Of a stretch of DNA of 64,000 nucleotides, positions 8,770-17,796 are shown piece by piece; within the stretch, counting starts at the first letter, position 1, and each line of letters opens with the position of its first letter. The stretch lies in the NCBI GenBank assembly GCA_020427635.1, contig JAGQOH010000006.1, forward strand, positions 22,843-86,842, read 5' to 3'. The stretch is from Phycisphaerales bacterium. GTDB taxonomy: Bacteria; Planctomycetota; Phycisphaerae; Phycisphaerales; UBA1924. Below the pieces are notes generated by a model that worked only from the letters and a program-made list of their open reading frames with translations, did not search any database and was not told the origin of the DNA. The position numbers and the translations under genes are program-made.

Positions 8770-11700
8770 ATGACAAAGCGCTCCCAAAAGGACACCAGGG
8801 AAGCTGCGCGCCGCGCTCAACAGGACGAGCCCTCCAGCCGCGCACGCGTGGGTTGGCTCATCGGCATGATCGCTTGGGTCGTCGCCGCCGCCGCCGCCTT
8901 CAGTTTCGACCCCGCCGACCCCCCAAGCCACGCCCTCGCCGGTGCCGCCGCAGACGCCGCCCGCCCCATCTCCAACTGGATTGGTCAAGTCGGCGCCTTC
9001 GGGAGCTACCACGCCTTCCTCATGCTTGGCGAAGCCGGCGCCTGGACCATCCTCCTCGGAGTCCTTGTCGGCATGATCCACGTCGCCTGGCGCGGTCCGC
9101 TCACCTGGCCAGGCGTCCGCGCCGTAGGCCTCGTCATGATCGCCCTCGCTGTCAGCTGCTTCCATGCCCTGCTTTTTCCGAATTGGACCGCCATGCCCGA
9201 GGGCGCAGGAGGCCTCCTGGGCATCGCCGGCGCCGGCGTCCTCACCGAACGCTTTGGCGGACTCGGCGCAGGGCTCATCATCTTCGTCGGGCTCGTCATT
9301 GGCACATGGGTCGCCGCCGAACAACTGCTCATCATCATCCCGCGCGCACTTGGGTTGGTCGCAGGCAAAACCGCCGGCAGCGCTGCCCGGGCCGCTGCGC
9401 GCGCCAAACAAGCACGCGCAGCAATCGCCTCGCGCCAAGACGATGTCTCCGACGATCGCAAACTCGCAGCCGTCGGCAAGCTCCTGGGCGCCGCCGCCAA
9501 GAAGCGCAAAGCCAAGGACGAAGAGCAAGACGACGATGAATACGAATATGAGGATGAATACGAAGACGACGACGAAGCGTGGGAGGAAGACGACGAAGCA
9601 CCGGACGACGCAGAGGATGACGACGAGTGGGAAGAAGTCGACGAAGACGATGACGAATGGGAATACGAGGACGAAGAAGAGGATGACGCCGATGCAGAAG
9701 TCGTTGCCGAGCATGACGATGACCATCCCGCCGATCAGCCCCTCGACAAGGATGCCCTGCGCCAAAAGATCGCAAAACTCCCAGTGCGCTTCGCTTCGTC
9801 CTCAAAACTCACCGCCACGCAGGAAGACTTGGACGCCCTGCGCGCCGCTCGCCTGAGCGAAGAGGAAATCGACCGCACCTATCAATTCCCGCCGCTCGAC
9901 ATCCTCGCCGAACCCGAAGAGAACTTCTCTGAGGAACTCGAGCGCTGGGTGCGCAATCAGGCCGAGCACCTCGAACAAGCCATGCATACCTATGGCATCA
10001 AGGGCTCGGTCGTCGGCATCGACTCAGGCCCCGTCATCACGCTCTTCCGCGTGCGCCTCGCGCCAGGCACAAAAGTCGCCCAGCTCACACCCATCGCCTC
10101 CGACATCGCGCGCATGCTCAAGGCCATCAACATCCGCATCGTTCCCAACGAAGAAGGTCAAGACACCGTCGGCGTCGAAGTCCCCAATCGCCGCAAAGAA
10201 AAAGTCCGCCTCAAGGAGCTGATGACCAACTCCAAGGCCGCACAGTCAATGCGCCTGCCCATGTTCCTGGGCAAGGACGCATCGGGCAATCCACTGGTCA
10301 TCGACCTGGCATCACTCCCACACATGCTCATCGCCGGCACCACCGGATCGGGCAAGAGCGTGTGCATGAACGCGATCATCATGGGCTTCCTCTACACGAT
10401 GAAGCCAAGCGACCTGAAGCTCATCCTCGTCGACCCCAAGATGGTCGAGCTCTCTCAGTTCAAGGACATCCCGCACCTGCTCTGCCCGGTTGTCACCGAC
10501 ATGGGCAAGGCCGCCGCGATCCTCGAATGGGCCGTCGGCAAAATGGACGAGCGCTATGAACTGCTCGCAGAAGCCGGCTGCCGCGACATCGCTGCATACA
10601 ACGAGCTGTCCTGGGAAGAGAAGAAAGAACGTCTCAACCCCAAGACTGAACTTGAAGAGGCGCGCATCCCGCGCAAGCTCCCATACATCGTCTTCGTGAT
10701 CGACGAACTCGCCGATCTCATCATGACCCACAAGGATGTCGAAAGCTCGATCGTGCGCATCGCCCAAAAGGCCCGCGCCGTCGGCATCCACCTCATCCTC
10801 GCCACCCAACGGCCCCAAGCAAACGTCGTCACGGGCCTCATCAAGAGCAACATGCCCGGACGCCTCAGCTTCCGCGTCGCTTCAGGCATGGACTCACGCA
10901 TCGTCCTCGATCAAAAAGGCGGCGAACTCCTGCTGGGCCATGGCGACATGCTCATGCTCACCCCGCGCTCCAGCGTGCCCATCCGCGCACAGGGCACGCT
11001 CGTCGACGATGCCGAGGCGCGCAAGGCCGTGCGCTTCATCCGCGAGGTGTCGGCGCCATCATTCGAACACTCCCTCGCGACCATCACCAACCACGGCTTT
11101 GGCGAAGCCGGCGGCAGCCCCCTCGTCGACGACTACGAAGAACGCATGCGCCGCAGCGCACAAGAAGATCCCCTGTTCGACCGCGCCGTCGAAATCGTGC
11201 TCGAGACACGCCGTGGCTCCGTCTCCTTGCTTCAGCGCCGCCTTGCCATCGGCTACACCCGCGCAAGCCGCCTGATCGAACTCATGGGCCAGGCGGGCAT
11301 CATTGGCTCGCACAAGGGCTCGGTCGCGCGCGAAGTCATCATGACACTCGAAGAGTGGCAGGCGATGAAGCAGATCGCAGAGTCCGACGCTTCCACTGCT
11401 GTCGAAGACCAAGGCAATGATGACCAAGCCGCCGAAGCATTCGAAGCCGACGACTTCTCCCATGAAGCCCTGCACAATGCGCCCGCAGAAGAGGATGACC
11501 GAGCAGACGCACGCGCGTTGGCGCACACCGAAGTGAAGCCGGCGCTCGCGCCGCCGGTCGAAATCGAAACACGCGCCCCGATCGCCCCCACCCCGGTGCT
11601 TGCGCTCACCGCCGCCGAGCCGAACGACGACCTCATCGACGAAGCCACAGCGCCTGCGGATGAAGACGACGAAGACCTGGACACGGTTGCTGAGGCAGCG

Positions 11701-12045
11701 GCCGACGAGAGCGAAGAAGAAGAAGACGAAGAGTATGAGTACGTTGACGAGGACGAGGACGCCGAGGCCGAAGACGAAGAGGAACTCGATGAAGACGAGG
11801 AATACGTCTACGTCGATGAGGATGGCAACGAATTGACCCCCGAAGAAGTCGCCGCCATGGACGAAGAAGAGTGGGAATACGTCGACGAAGATGAGGACGA
11901 AGAAGCAGAGACCGAAGACGAGTACGAAGAAGAAGATGAATACGACGACGACGAAGAAGACGCTGAAGAAGCTCCGCCAATCAAGGTGACAACGCGCGCC
12001 AAGTCGGGCAAGCCCGAAAAACCCGGCAAGCGGGCCTCGGCCTAA
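8770..12045 (+). CDS. ftsK: DNA translocase FtsK/SpoIIIE family
   Basis: A 1091-residue ATP-driven DNA pump that clears the chromosome from the division septum. Up to four membrane segments lie in residues 20-200. A very acidic linker follows (about residues 250-330, long runs of Asp and Glu). The motor domain has Walker A GTTGSGKS at about residue 523 and Walker B VFVIDELADL at about 641-650. The winged-helix gamma domain that reads KOPS sites is at about 800-862. Unusually, gamma is not terminal: about 230 more residues follow, largely Asp/Glu/Tyr, ending in a short basic tail (KSGKPEKPGKRAS). The ATG at 8770 was chosen because it directly precedes the membrane region; an in-frame ATG 78 bases upstream is possible. 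Confidence 0.93.
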   Translation: MTKRSQKDTREAARRAQQDEPSSRARVGWLIGMIAWVVAAAAAFSFDPADPPSHALAGAAADAARPISNWIGQVGAFGSYHAFLMLGEAGAWTILLGVLVGMIHVAWRGPLTWPGVRAVGLVMIALAVSCFHALLFPNWTAMPEGAGGLLGIAGAGVLTERFGGLGAGLIIFVGLVIGTWVAAEQLLIIIPRALGLVAGKTAGSAARAAARAKQARAAIASRQDDVSDDRKLAAVGKLLGAAAKKRKAKDEEQDDDEYEYEDEYEDDDEAWEEDDEAPDDAEDDDEWEEVDEDDDEWEYEDEEEDDADAEVVAEHDDDHPADQPLDKDALRQKIAKLPVRFASSSKLTATQEDLDALRAARLSEEEIDRTYQFPPLDILAEPEENFSEELERWVRNQAEHLEQAMHTYGIKGSVVGIDSGPVITLFRVRLAPGTKVAQLTPIASDIARMLKAINIRIVPNEEGQDTVGVEVPNRRKEKVRLKELMTNSKAAQSMRLPMFLGKDASGNPLVIDLASLPHMLIAGTTGSGKSVCMNAIIMGFLYTMKPSDLKLILVDPKMVELSQFKDIPHLLCPVVTDMGKAAAILEWAVGKMDERYELLAEAGCRDIAAYNELSWEEKKERLNPKTELEEARIPRKLPYIVFVIDELADLIMTHKDVESSIVRIAQKARAVGIHLILATQRPQANVVTGLIKSNMPGRLSFRVASGMDSRIVLDQKGGELLLGHGDMLMLTPRSSVPIRAQGTLVDDAEARKAVRFIREVSAPSFEHSLATITNHGFGEAGGSPLVDDYEERMRRSAQEDPLFDRAVEIVLETRRGSVSLLQRRLAIGYTRASRLIELMGQAGIIGSHKGSVAREVIMTLEEWQAMKQIAESDASTAVEDQGNDDQAAEAFEADDFSHEALHNAPAEEDDRADARALAHTEVKPALAPPVEIETRAPIAPTPVLALTAAEPNDDLIDEATAPADEDDEDLDTVAEAAADESEEEEDEEYEYVDEDEDAEAEDEEELDEDEEYVYVDEDGNELTPEEVAAMDEEEWEYVDEDEDEEAETEDEYEEEDEYDDDEEDAEEAPPIKVTTRAKSGKPEKPGKRASA

Positions 12046-12048
12046 ACG

Positions 12049-12966
12049 TCACGCGCCTAAGATCACAACGCCCAATACAACGCCGCTCATCAACCAAACC
12101 GGTGCCGCGATGCGCTCGCTCCGTGTCAGAATCGCCCAGAGCCCAAGCTGCGCGAGTGCAAACACCACCGCCGCAACGCCCCACGACCAGCACGCCATCG
12201 CCGCGCCCGCCATCGATAGGCCGCCTGCCAACAGTCCAACCAAGACGAGCAGCAGCGTCGCGCCCTGGCGACCCAGCGCGCCAGCGGTCGTCCCGATCCC
12301 CGCGCCACGATCGGCAACCTCGTCGCGAATCACGCACAACAACAACATGCCACTCATGAGCGACGCCCCAAGCAACACGCCCAACACACCACACGCGTCG
12401 AGGCCCGTCGCCAGAACCTCAGAAGATTGCGCCGCCGTCGTTTGGTCATAGGCGTGCGTCACTGTGTCCCGCACCGCTTGTACCGCATATGCGCGCGCCA
12501 AGAGCAGTGGCGCTACGAGCGCTGCAATCGGCAAGGTGAACTCAACCCAGCGCAGCAACCACGCCAGCCGTGCGCCATCTTGCCCGCCCACGCCAAGCCG
12601 AACAAGCAGCAACGCGGCAAACAGCGTCAGTCCGACCCAGCCTTGCACAAACAGCGCACCAAACGCAAACAAGCACGCCACGGCGCCCAGCACAAAACGC
12701 GCAATCGCCACTGATTCACTGTCGACGGCAACAACACTCGGCAGTACCTGCAGCCGCACCCGCCGCTCGCGCCCAAGCACCAGACTGTCGAGACACGCAA
12801 ACGCATACAGCAGGGTCGCGAGCAACCCCACCACCCCAACCCAGCCACCACTCGATACGCCGCGCGCAATCAGCAGCGCATAGGGCGCCACCATCGCTCC
12901 AATGAGCCATCGACCCGCAAGCAGTGCGCGCAGAAGAACCATTGCTGCGGCTATCGGTCCATCCAC
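12049..12966 (-). CDS. Polytopic membrane protein, possibly UbiA-like prenyltransferase relative
   Basis: A 305-residue protein, almost entirely hydrophobic, with about eight or nine membrane helices. One cytoplasmic loop reads IRDEVADRGAGIGTTAGALG, which resembles the second aspartate motif of UbiA prenyltransferases (DxxxDxxAGI.T....LG). The first motif expected near residues 55-65 is only LDSLVLGRERR, with a single Asp, so catalytic activity is doubtful. It ends 3 bases from the end of ftsK, which faces it. The next upstream gene on its strand is a sugar-nucleotide epimerase. I treat the family link as weak; an unrelated membrane protein is quite possible. The ATG at 12942 is an alternative start. 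Confidence 0.5.
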   Translation of the reverse strand: MDGPIAAAMVLLRALLAGRWLIGAMVAPYALLIARGVSSGGWVGVVGLLATLLYAFACLDSLVLGRERRVRLQVLPSVVAVDSESVAIARFVLGAVACLFAFGALFVQGWVGLTLFAALLLVRLGVGGQDGARLAWLLRWVEFTLPIAALVAPLLLARAYAVQAVRDTVTHAYDQTTAAQSSEVLATGLDACGVLGVLLGASLMSGMLLLCVIRDEVADRGAGIGTTAGALGRQGATLLLVLVGLLAGGLSMAGAAMACWSWGVAAVVFALAQLGLWAILTRSERIAAPVWLMSGVVLGVVILGA

Positions 12967-13028
12967 GACCCCGCATCACGCCACCAACGCCACACCATGC
13001 AAAATAACGCGCAGGCGGACCATGCCCA

Positions 13029-14027
13029 CTAGCGTACGAGCCCCGCAGCTGCCGCTGTCGCACGCGGACATCCAAATGACTCAGCCGTCCGGACCAGCGC
13101 TTCATCAAGCGAGGTCGTCGCCGCAAACCCAAGCAGGCGAGCCGCCGCCGCAACATCCGCGCACGAATGCCGCACTTCACCCTCGCGCTCGGGTGCGAAC
13201 CGAATCTTGCGCTCCGGCGCGCACAGCGCAACCAAACGCTCCGCCACGTCCAGCACTGCCGTCGCACGCCCCGTGCCAATGTTAATCGCCTGTCCACCCG
13301 GATCGAGCTCGCCCGATGCGCCAAGCAAGATCGCTTGCACCACGTCGTTCACATAGATCAGATCGCGCGTTGCCGACCCATCACCGAAGATCGTGGGCGC
13401 CTCGCCCGCCCGCAACGCCGCCAAGAACGCCGGAATCATCGCTGCATAGGTCCCATGCGCCGGCTGACCAGGCCCATACACGTTGAAGAAACGCAAACTC
13501 AGCCCCGCCAGACCATAGCTCTCCGACCACGCACGCACGATGTGCTCGCCCGCCGCCTTGCTCGCAGCATAGGGCGAGCGCGGATCGAGCCGACCCGTCT
13601 CCGTCAGGGGCAACGCCGCCCGATCGCCGTACACCGCGCTTGACGACGCATACACCCATCGCCGCACGCCCGCCCGACGCGCCGCCTCCGCGATCCGCTC
13701 CGTGCCATCAGCATTCACGGCAAAGCACCGATCGGGATCACTCATCGACTGCATCACCGACACCATCGCCGCAAGGTGAAACACCACCTCGGCCCCATGC
13801 ATCGCTTCATGCAACGCCACCGGGTCAAGAATCGATGCGTAGACAAACCGAAGACGATCGCCCGAAGCCTCAACCAGCTGCGCAATCCGCTGCGCATCGC
13901 CCCCCGACAGGTCGTCGATCACCGATACATCGGCGCCGTGCCGCAACAACGCCTGCACAAGGTGCGCACCGATGAAGCCGGCGCCGCCAGTCACGCACAC
14001 GCGCCTGCCTTCAAACCAGTTGAACAC
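13029..14027 (-). CDS. NAD-dependent epimerase/dehydratase (UDP-glucose 4-epimerase-like)
   Basis: A 332-residue extended short-chain dehydrogenase. The Rossmann motif GGAGFIG is at residues 14-20 and the catalytic YxxxK is in the segment SPYAASKAAGEH at about 130-142. A serine motif (YASSSAVYGD) and the nucleotide-sugar segment LRFFNVYGPGQ are present. It most resembles UDP-glucose 4-epimerase or related epimerases acting on surface sugars. I place the start at GTG 14027, eight residues before the first beta strand and with AAGAG about 7 bases upstream; an ATG at 14087-14090 would add 20-21 residues of unlikely sequence. It is probably an independent gene. Confidence 0.85.
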   Translation of the reverse strand: MFNWFEGRRVCVTGGAGFIGAHLVQALLRHGADVSVIDDLSGGDAQRIAQLVEASGDRLRFVYASILDPVALHEAMHGAEVVFHLAAMVSVMQSMSDPDRCFAVNADGTERIAEAARRAGVRRWVYASSSAVYGDRAALPLTETGRLDPRSPYAASKAAGEHIVRAWSESYGLAGLSLRFFNVYGPGQPAHGTYAAMIPAFLAALRAGEAPTIFGDGSATRDLIYVNDVVQAILLGASGELDPGGQAINIGTGRATAVLDVAERLVALCAPERKIRFAPEREGEVRHSCADVAAAARLLGFAATTSLDEALVRTAESFGCPRATAAAAGLVR

Positions 14028-14138
14028 TGGATCTCTTCGCTCACTCGGTCCCACAACGACAGCAGTGTACCCCGCAAACCACACCATCAAAGGATGTATC
14101 TCGGGCTACGCCTGGGAATTGGGCTCTCGATGCATGGC

Positions 14139-14170
14139 AAAAAGGGCCGCCGGCATCGTGGCCGCGGCCC
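14139..14170 (-). terminator. Rho-independent terminator
   Basis: Read on the minus strand, GGGCCGC and an inner GGC pair with GCC and GCGGCCC around a six-base loop, with one bulged base, followed directly by five T. It lies 130 bases beyond the stop of the exported protein at 14302..15600 and on the same strand, so it probably ends that transcript. The rest of 14028-14301 shows nothing else. Confidence 0.7.
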
Positions 14171-14301
14171 CTGGGCGAAACCGAAATTGCCCTGCGTCAC
14201 CCGTGGGTGGGAGCGACGCTCTATTCCATCCAGACGCGCTTCCGCTCCACTGGTTCGCTGCTCCACCGGTTTTTTCTGGCGGCCCAGTGCCCAGAGCCCT
14301 C

Positions 14302-15600
14302 TCAACAACTCGTCGCACCGAACCAGAACAGCAGAATCTGCAGGTCATCCAGATCCACCGTGCCATTCCGATTGATGTCCGCCGGACAAGGCGGCAACGT
14401 GTCAATCACGCGAAGCCTGTAGCTCCGCGGGCCCGTATCAAAGAAAAAGCTCGGCGCCACAAACACGACATAGGTCCCCGCACTCGGGAAGTTGAAACGC
14501 AGCGCATCCGTCGTGCAGGCAAGCACCGTGATCGCACTCGCAAAATCCACCGCCGGACAGAACGTCGCGCTACTTGTGTACTGCAACCCTCCGGCGCCAA
14601 GTACCACGCCGACATCCATCGTTCGATCACAGGTCAGCTCAATGTCGAAATCCCCTGCGTGCGGAATGTCGACCAGGAACCAGTCCGTGTCACGACACGC
14701 ACCGTTGTAGTCACTCGCACCGCACAGCGGCACATTCAACTGCAGCATGTCGAATGGTAGTGTTGCAGTATCGCTGCATCCGCCGTTCACCGGATCCCAT
14801 CCAGGTGAATCGCATGCGCCCAAGTTGGCCACCTCACCCAGCACGCCCTCTGTATCACTCCCCACGCAATCAATCGCACAACTGTTGATCACCACCTCAT
14901 AGTGCGCCACGCCAATATCCCCGCCTGGCCCGAACACCACGAACACATATTCGCCATCCGTCGGAACCGACACCAACGTCCGCCCGCGATTGCACGCAAG
15001 CACCGTCAATCCACCGTCCACAAAGTCAAACGCGTCCGCGCAGAACGCAAATGGATCGCCATCGTAGAGCAGTGGCACATTGCCGATGTCCGCGACGACG
15101 CCAATGAGCACATCGACCTCCGCCGTGATGTCAATGATGTAGCTCGCGCCCGTCTCCAACGAAATGCGATACCAGTCCGTGTCCGTGCATGCGGGGACAA
15201 TCGGCGGCGCGCCGTCCTGCCCATTGAGCAGCCCGCACGTCGGCACTCCAACCTCCATCCGTCCAAATACTGGGATCGTGCCGAAGCAACCGCCGTTGGT
15301 CGAGTCCTCACAGAGACCGCCCGCGATCTCCCCTTCCAGCACCCCATAGCACTCACCGCCGCAGGCATCCACCCCGCGCGCCTCAACCGCCGCAGCGCCG
15401 CCAAGCCCGCTGCGCCGCGCCTGCACCGAGTCCGCCCGCGCTTCGTCCGAGGCCACCGCCTCCGCAATGCGCGTTCTCCCGCGCGCAACCATCTGCGCCC
15501 AGTGGTCCCGCGACGCGACATCCTGCGCACCTTCCGCATGCACAGCCCCTGCCACACTCGCCAGCACTACACCCACAACGAACGCTCGACCGCTACTCAT
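14302..15600 (-). CDS. Exported NGGC-module protein with dockerin-like tail (copy 1 of 3)
   Basis: A 432-residue exported protein; the ATG at 15600 opens a standard signal peptide (VVGVVLASVAGAVHA). Two copies of a roughly 130-residue module follow. Each has a STNGGC or PVNGGC turn, a strand, a CG pair, a CxDTDW[YF] motif and a beta-rich stretch ending in a Cys-containing strand (near residues 95-240 and 245-385). The beta part resembles bacterial pre-peptidase C-terminal (PPC) domains. The protein ends in CPADINRNGTVDLDDLQILL, a half dockerin. It is one of three related genes within 7 kb. The even spacing of cysteines suggests disulfides outside the cytoplasm. The function is unknown. Confidence 0.8.
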   Translation of the reverse strand: MSSGRAFVVGVVLASVAGAVHAEGAQDVASRDHWAQMVARGRTRIAEAVASDEARADSVQARRSGLGGAAAVEARGVDACGGECYGVLEGEIAGGLCEDSTNGGCFGTIPVFGRMEVGVPTCGLLNGQDGAPPIVPACTDTDWYRISLETGASYIIDITAEVDVLIGVVADIGNVPLLYDGDPFAFCADAFDFVDGGLTVLACNRGRTLVSVPTDGEYVFVVFGPGGDIGVAHYEVVINSCAIDCVGSDTEGVLGEVANLGACDSPGWDPVNGGCSDTATLPFDMLQLNVPLCGASDYNGACRDTDWFLVDIPHAGDFDIELTCDRTMDVGVVLGAGGLQYTSSATFCPAVDFASAITVLACTTDALRFNFPSAGTYVVFVAPSFFFDTGPRSYRLRVIDTLPPCPADINRNGTVDLDDLQILLFWFGATSC

Positions 15601-15783
15601 CAGCTTGCTCCGATGCTCAAACAATTCCAAACGCCCTGGCACACTGCATATAGGGTGTACCACGGCCCCGACCTCACACCAAACACAAAGTGGCCACCGA
15701 GCCGTGGAAGCCATGTTTTAGCGTTCTTATGGGCCGCGCCTGCTACCAGGGCCAGCAACGTTCACCCCCGCAGCTTGGGAAAC

Positions 15784-15811
15784 AAAAAACGCCCAGCGTG
15801 ATGCCGGGCGT
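15784..15811 (-). terminator. Rho-independent terminator after the beta-helix gene
   Basis: On the minus strand ACGCCC pairs with GGGCGT around an 11-base loop and is followed by a run of T, 26 bases after the stop of the gene at 15837..17609. The remaining intergenic sequence up to 15600 carries no other recognisable feature. Confidence 0.75.
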
Positions 15812-15836
15812 CTGTTTCACATTGTGCGATGCGCTC

Positions 15837-17609
15837 CTAGCAGCCGGACCCAAACGCGAAGAGCACATCCGAAATGTCCGCCAGATCGGTCACGCCGTCG
15901 CCATTGACATCGCCATTCGCATAAGGCGCGCCGCTCTGCCCAAACCCGAACAGCACATTGGTCAAGTCCGCAAGATCGCAGACGTTGTCGCCGTTCGTGT
16001 CACCCGGGCACGACGCGCCCGCTTCCGCAGCAATGCACGCTGAAAACTCGCTCGTCGATGCCGTCAGCAGATCCGTCGCCGTCGCGGTAATCGCTTCACC
16101 CGCCGCAACCGAAGCCGGCAGTGTGACATCAAACACCGCGTCACCACTCCCGTTGGTCAGGACGACCGCGCTGCCAAGGAAACGCTCGCCCTCGCCGTGT
16201 CCACTCGGATCGCATGCAGAAGATGCAAAGAACTCCACGCGATAGCTCGAATCCGCCATCGAATTGAGCGTGCCCACAATCTGCACACTCGCCGGCGTTC
16301 CATACGCGTCCACCAGCACCGGGAAGTTCTGCAAGCCGTTCGCGCCTGTGTCGACATCCAGCGCATCATTGGCCGTCACACCAATCCCGCTTGGTCCTTC
16401 ATACAAGTCGATCCCAAGATCAGCATTGTCGTGAATCGAATTGCCCATGATGTCCACACCGTTCACACCGGTGCGCACATAAACACCACTGATCAAGTGC
16501 CCCGCAATCTCGTTGCCCGAGATCGTTACGCCATCGACCGGCCCGGCAAAATAGTCCGCAACCTCAATCCCGAACACACTGCCCAAGGGATCGCCATTCG
16601 CATCGAGCCCAATCGTGTTGTTCTCGATCGTGATGTTGCTGCCCGTGCCCGTGACATACACGCCCCAACCGACGAGATACCCCACATAGTGCGGCCCAAT
16701 ACCAATGCCCAGAATCCCCGCAATCTGATTGTTGCGAATCGTCACATTCGTGTTCGTGCCGGTAAAACCAACACCCTGCGTCGATGCGGTGCTCCCCGAC
16801 GTCACACCATCGGGCAGCGTGCCAATCCAATTGTTCTCGACGATCGTCCCGTCGTTGTCAAAGATTTCGACTGTTGTGCCGCTCGGAAAGCCTTCGCCGC
16901 TGTGCGTGCCGTAGCCCGTGATGTAGTTCCGCTCGGCAAGCGTCGGCCCGCCGATCCGGTTGTTCGAGGCAGGCCCCGTGCCGAATTCGCTGACCCAACC
17001 CTGCACGCGCACGCGCGTCGTCACATTCCCAACGACCACGCAATTGTTGCAGCGATCAATCTTGATCGTGCCCGCAATGTTGTTTTCCACGAGCGTGCCG
17101 TGGCTGTCAAACAACGTGATGTTCGTATTGCCCGTGTTGTCGAACACGTGCGAGTTGTCGCCCGACACCTGCAGCGGGATGCCGTCAAACCCACAGATCG
17201 AGCTGTTGTCAGCATTCAGGTAGATCGTCGATCCATAGATCGCCACCTCGTTGCCGCCGGCGTAGGTATCACCCGTAAACGCCGTTTGCGTCGTCGCATC
17301 AATCTCCACGCTGTCATTCGCGCGGAAGTTCCCCTGCACGAGCACCGCCCGCCCCGGGTACAGCCACTGCATCAACCATTCATTCTGCGGAATCGCGAAC
17401 TCAATGCGGTCGTGCCCGGGCGTGTTGTTCGTCGCGATCATCGCCTCGGCCATCGACACCTTGCCGTCAGGCCCAGGCAAATCCGCAATCGTCCCCGTGA
17501 AGAAATCAATGTCCGTCACGTTCGACCCCGTGGTCACCGTGACCGTCGCACCCATCGCGCAGCCAACCACACTCGCCAGCAGGCCGGCGCCGATTGCCAC
17601 CTTCTTCAT
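15837..17609 (-). CDS. Exported right-handed beta-helix repeat protein with dockerin-like tail
   Basis: A 590-residue exported protein. The ATG at 17609 begins a signal peptide (MKKVAIGAGLLASVVGCAMG). Residues about 60-430 hold many short parallel beta-helix coils of the NosD/pectate lyase kind (NNITLFDSHGTLVENN-like turns, IENNTIGLDANGDP, VTISGNEIAG, VDIMGNSIHDN), a fold used to bind or cut polysaccharides or simply to display on the surface. A beta-sandwich-like stretch follows, then a full dockerin-like tail with two calcium loops (GDTNGDNVCDLADL and GDVNGDGVTDLADI). No catalytic residues can be picked out. It sits between two NGGC-module genes on the same strand, with its own terminator. 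Confidence 0.8.
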   Translation of the reverse strand: MKKVAIGAGLLASVVGCAMGATVTVTTGSNVTDIDFFTGTIADLPGPDGKVSMAEAMIATNNTPGHDRIEFAIPQNEWLMQWLYPGRAVLVQGNFRANDSVEIDATTQTAFTGDTYAGGNEVAIYGSTIYLNADNSSICGFDGIPLQVSGDNSHVFDNTGNTNITLFDSHGTLVENNIAGTIKIDRCNNCVVVGNVTTRVRVQGWVSEFGTGPASNNRIGGPTLAERNYITGYGTHSGEGFPSGTTVEIFDNDGTIVENNWIGTLPDGVTSGSTASTQGVGFTGTNTNVTIRNNQIAGILGIGIGPHYVGYLVGWGVYVTGTGSNITIENNTIGLDANGDPLGSVFGIEVADYFAGPVDGVTISGNEIAGHLISGVYVRTGVNGVDIMGNSIHDNADLGIDLYEGPSGIGVTANDALDVDTGANGLQNFPVLVDAYGTPASVQIVGTLNSMADSSYRVEFFASSACDPSGHGEGERFLGSAVVLTNGSGDAVFDVTLPASVAAGEAITATATDLLTASTSEFSACIAAEAGASCPGDTNGDNVCDLADLTNVLFGFGQSGAPYANGDVNGDGVTDLADISDVLFAFGSGC

Positions 17610-17796
17610 GTCAACCCCCTCACTGCTTGAGATCCTGGGCCATCGCATCGAGGCCCCGAAAGCCATGAGGTCTCCTGGGTCGGCCCTGATTCAGGAAATC
17701 CGGACCTAGAACTAGTGTGCCGCCATGCGCCGCCCCTTGCAACCCCGGCGCAGACTCCGGACCAATTCCGGGCAACAATCGCGCCCCGCCTCGCGA

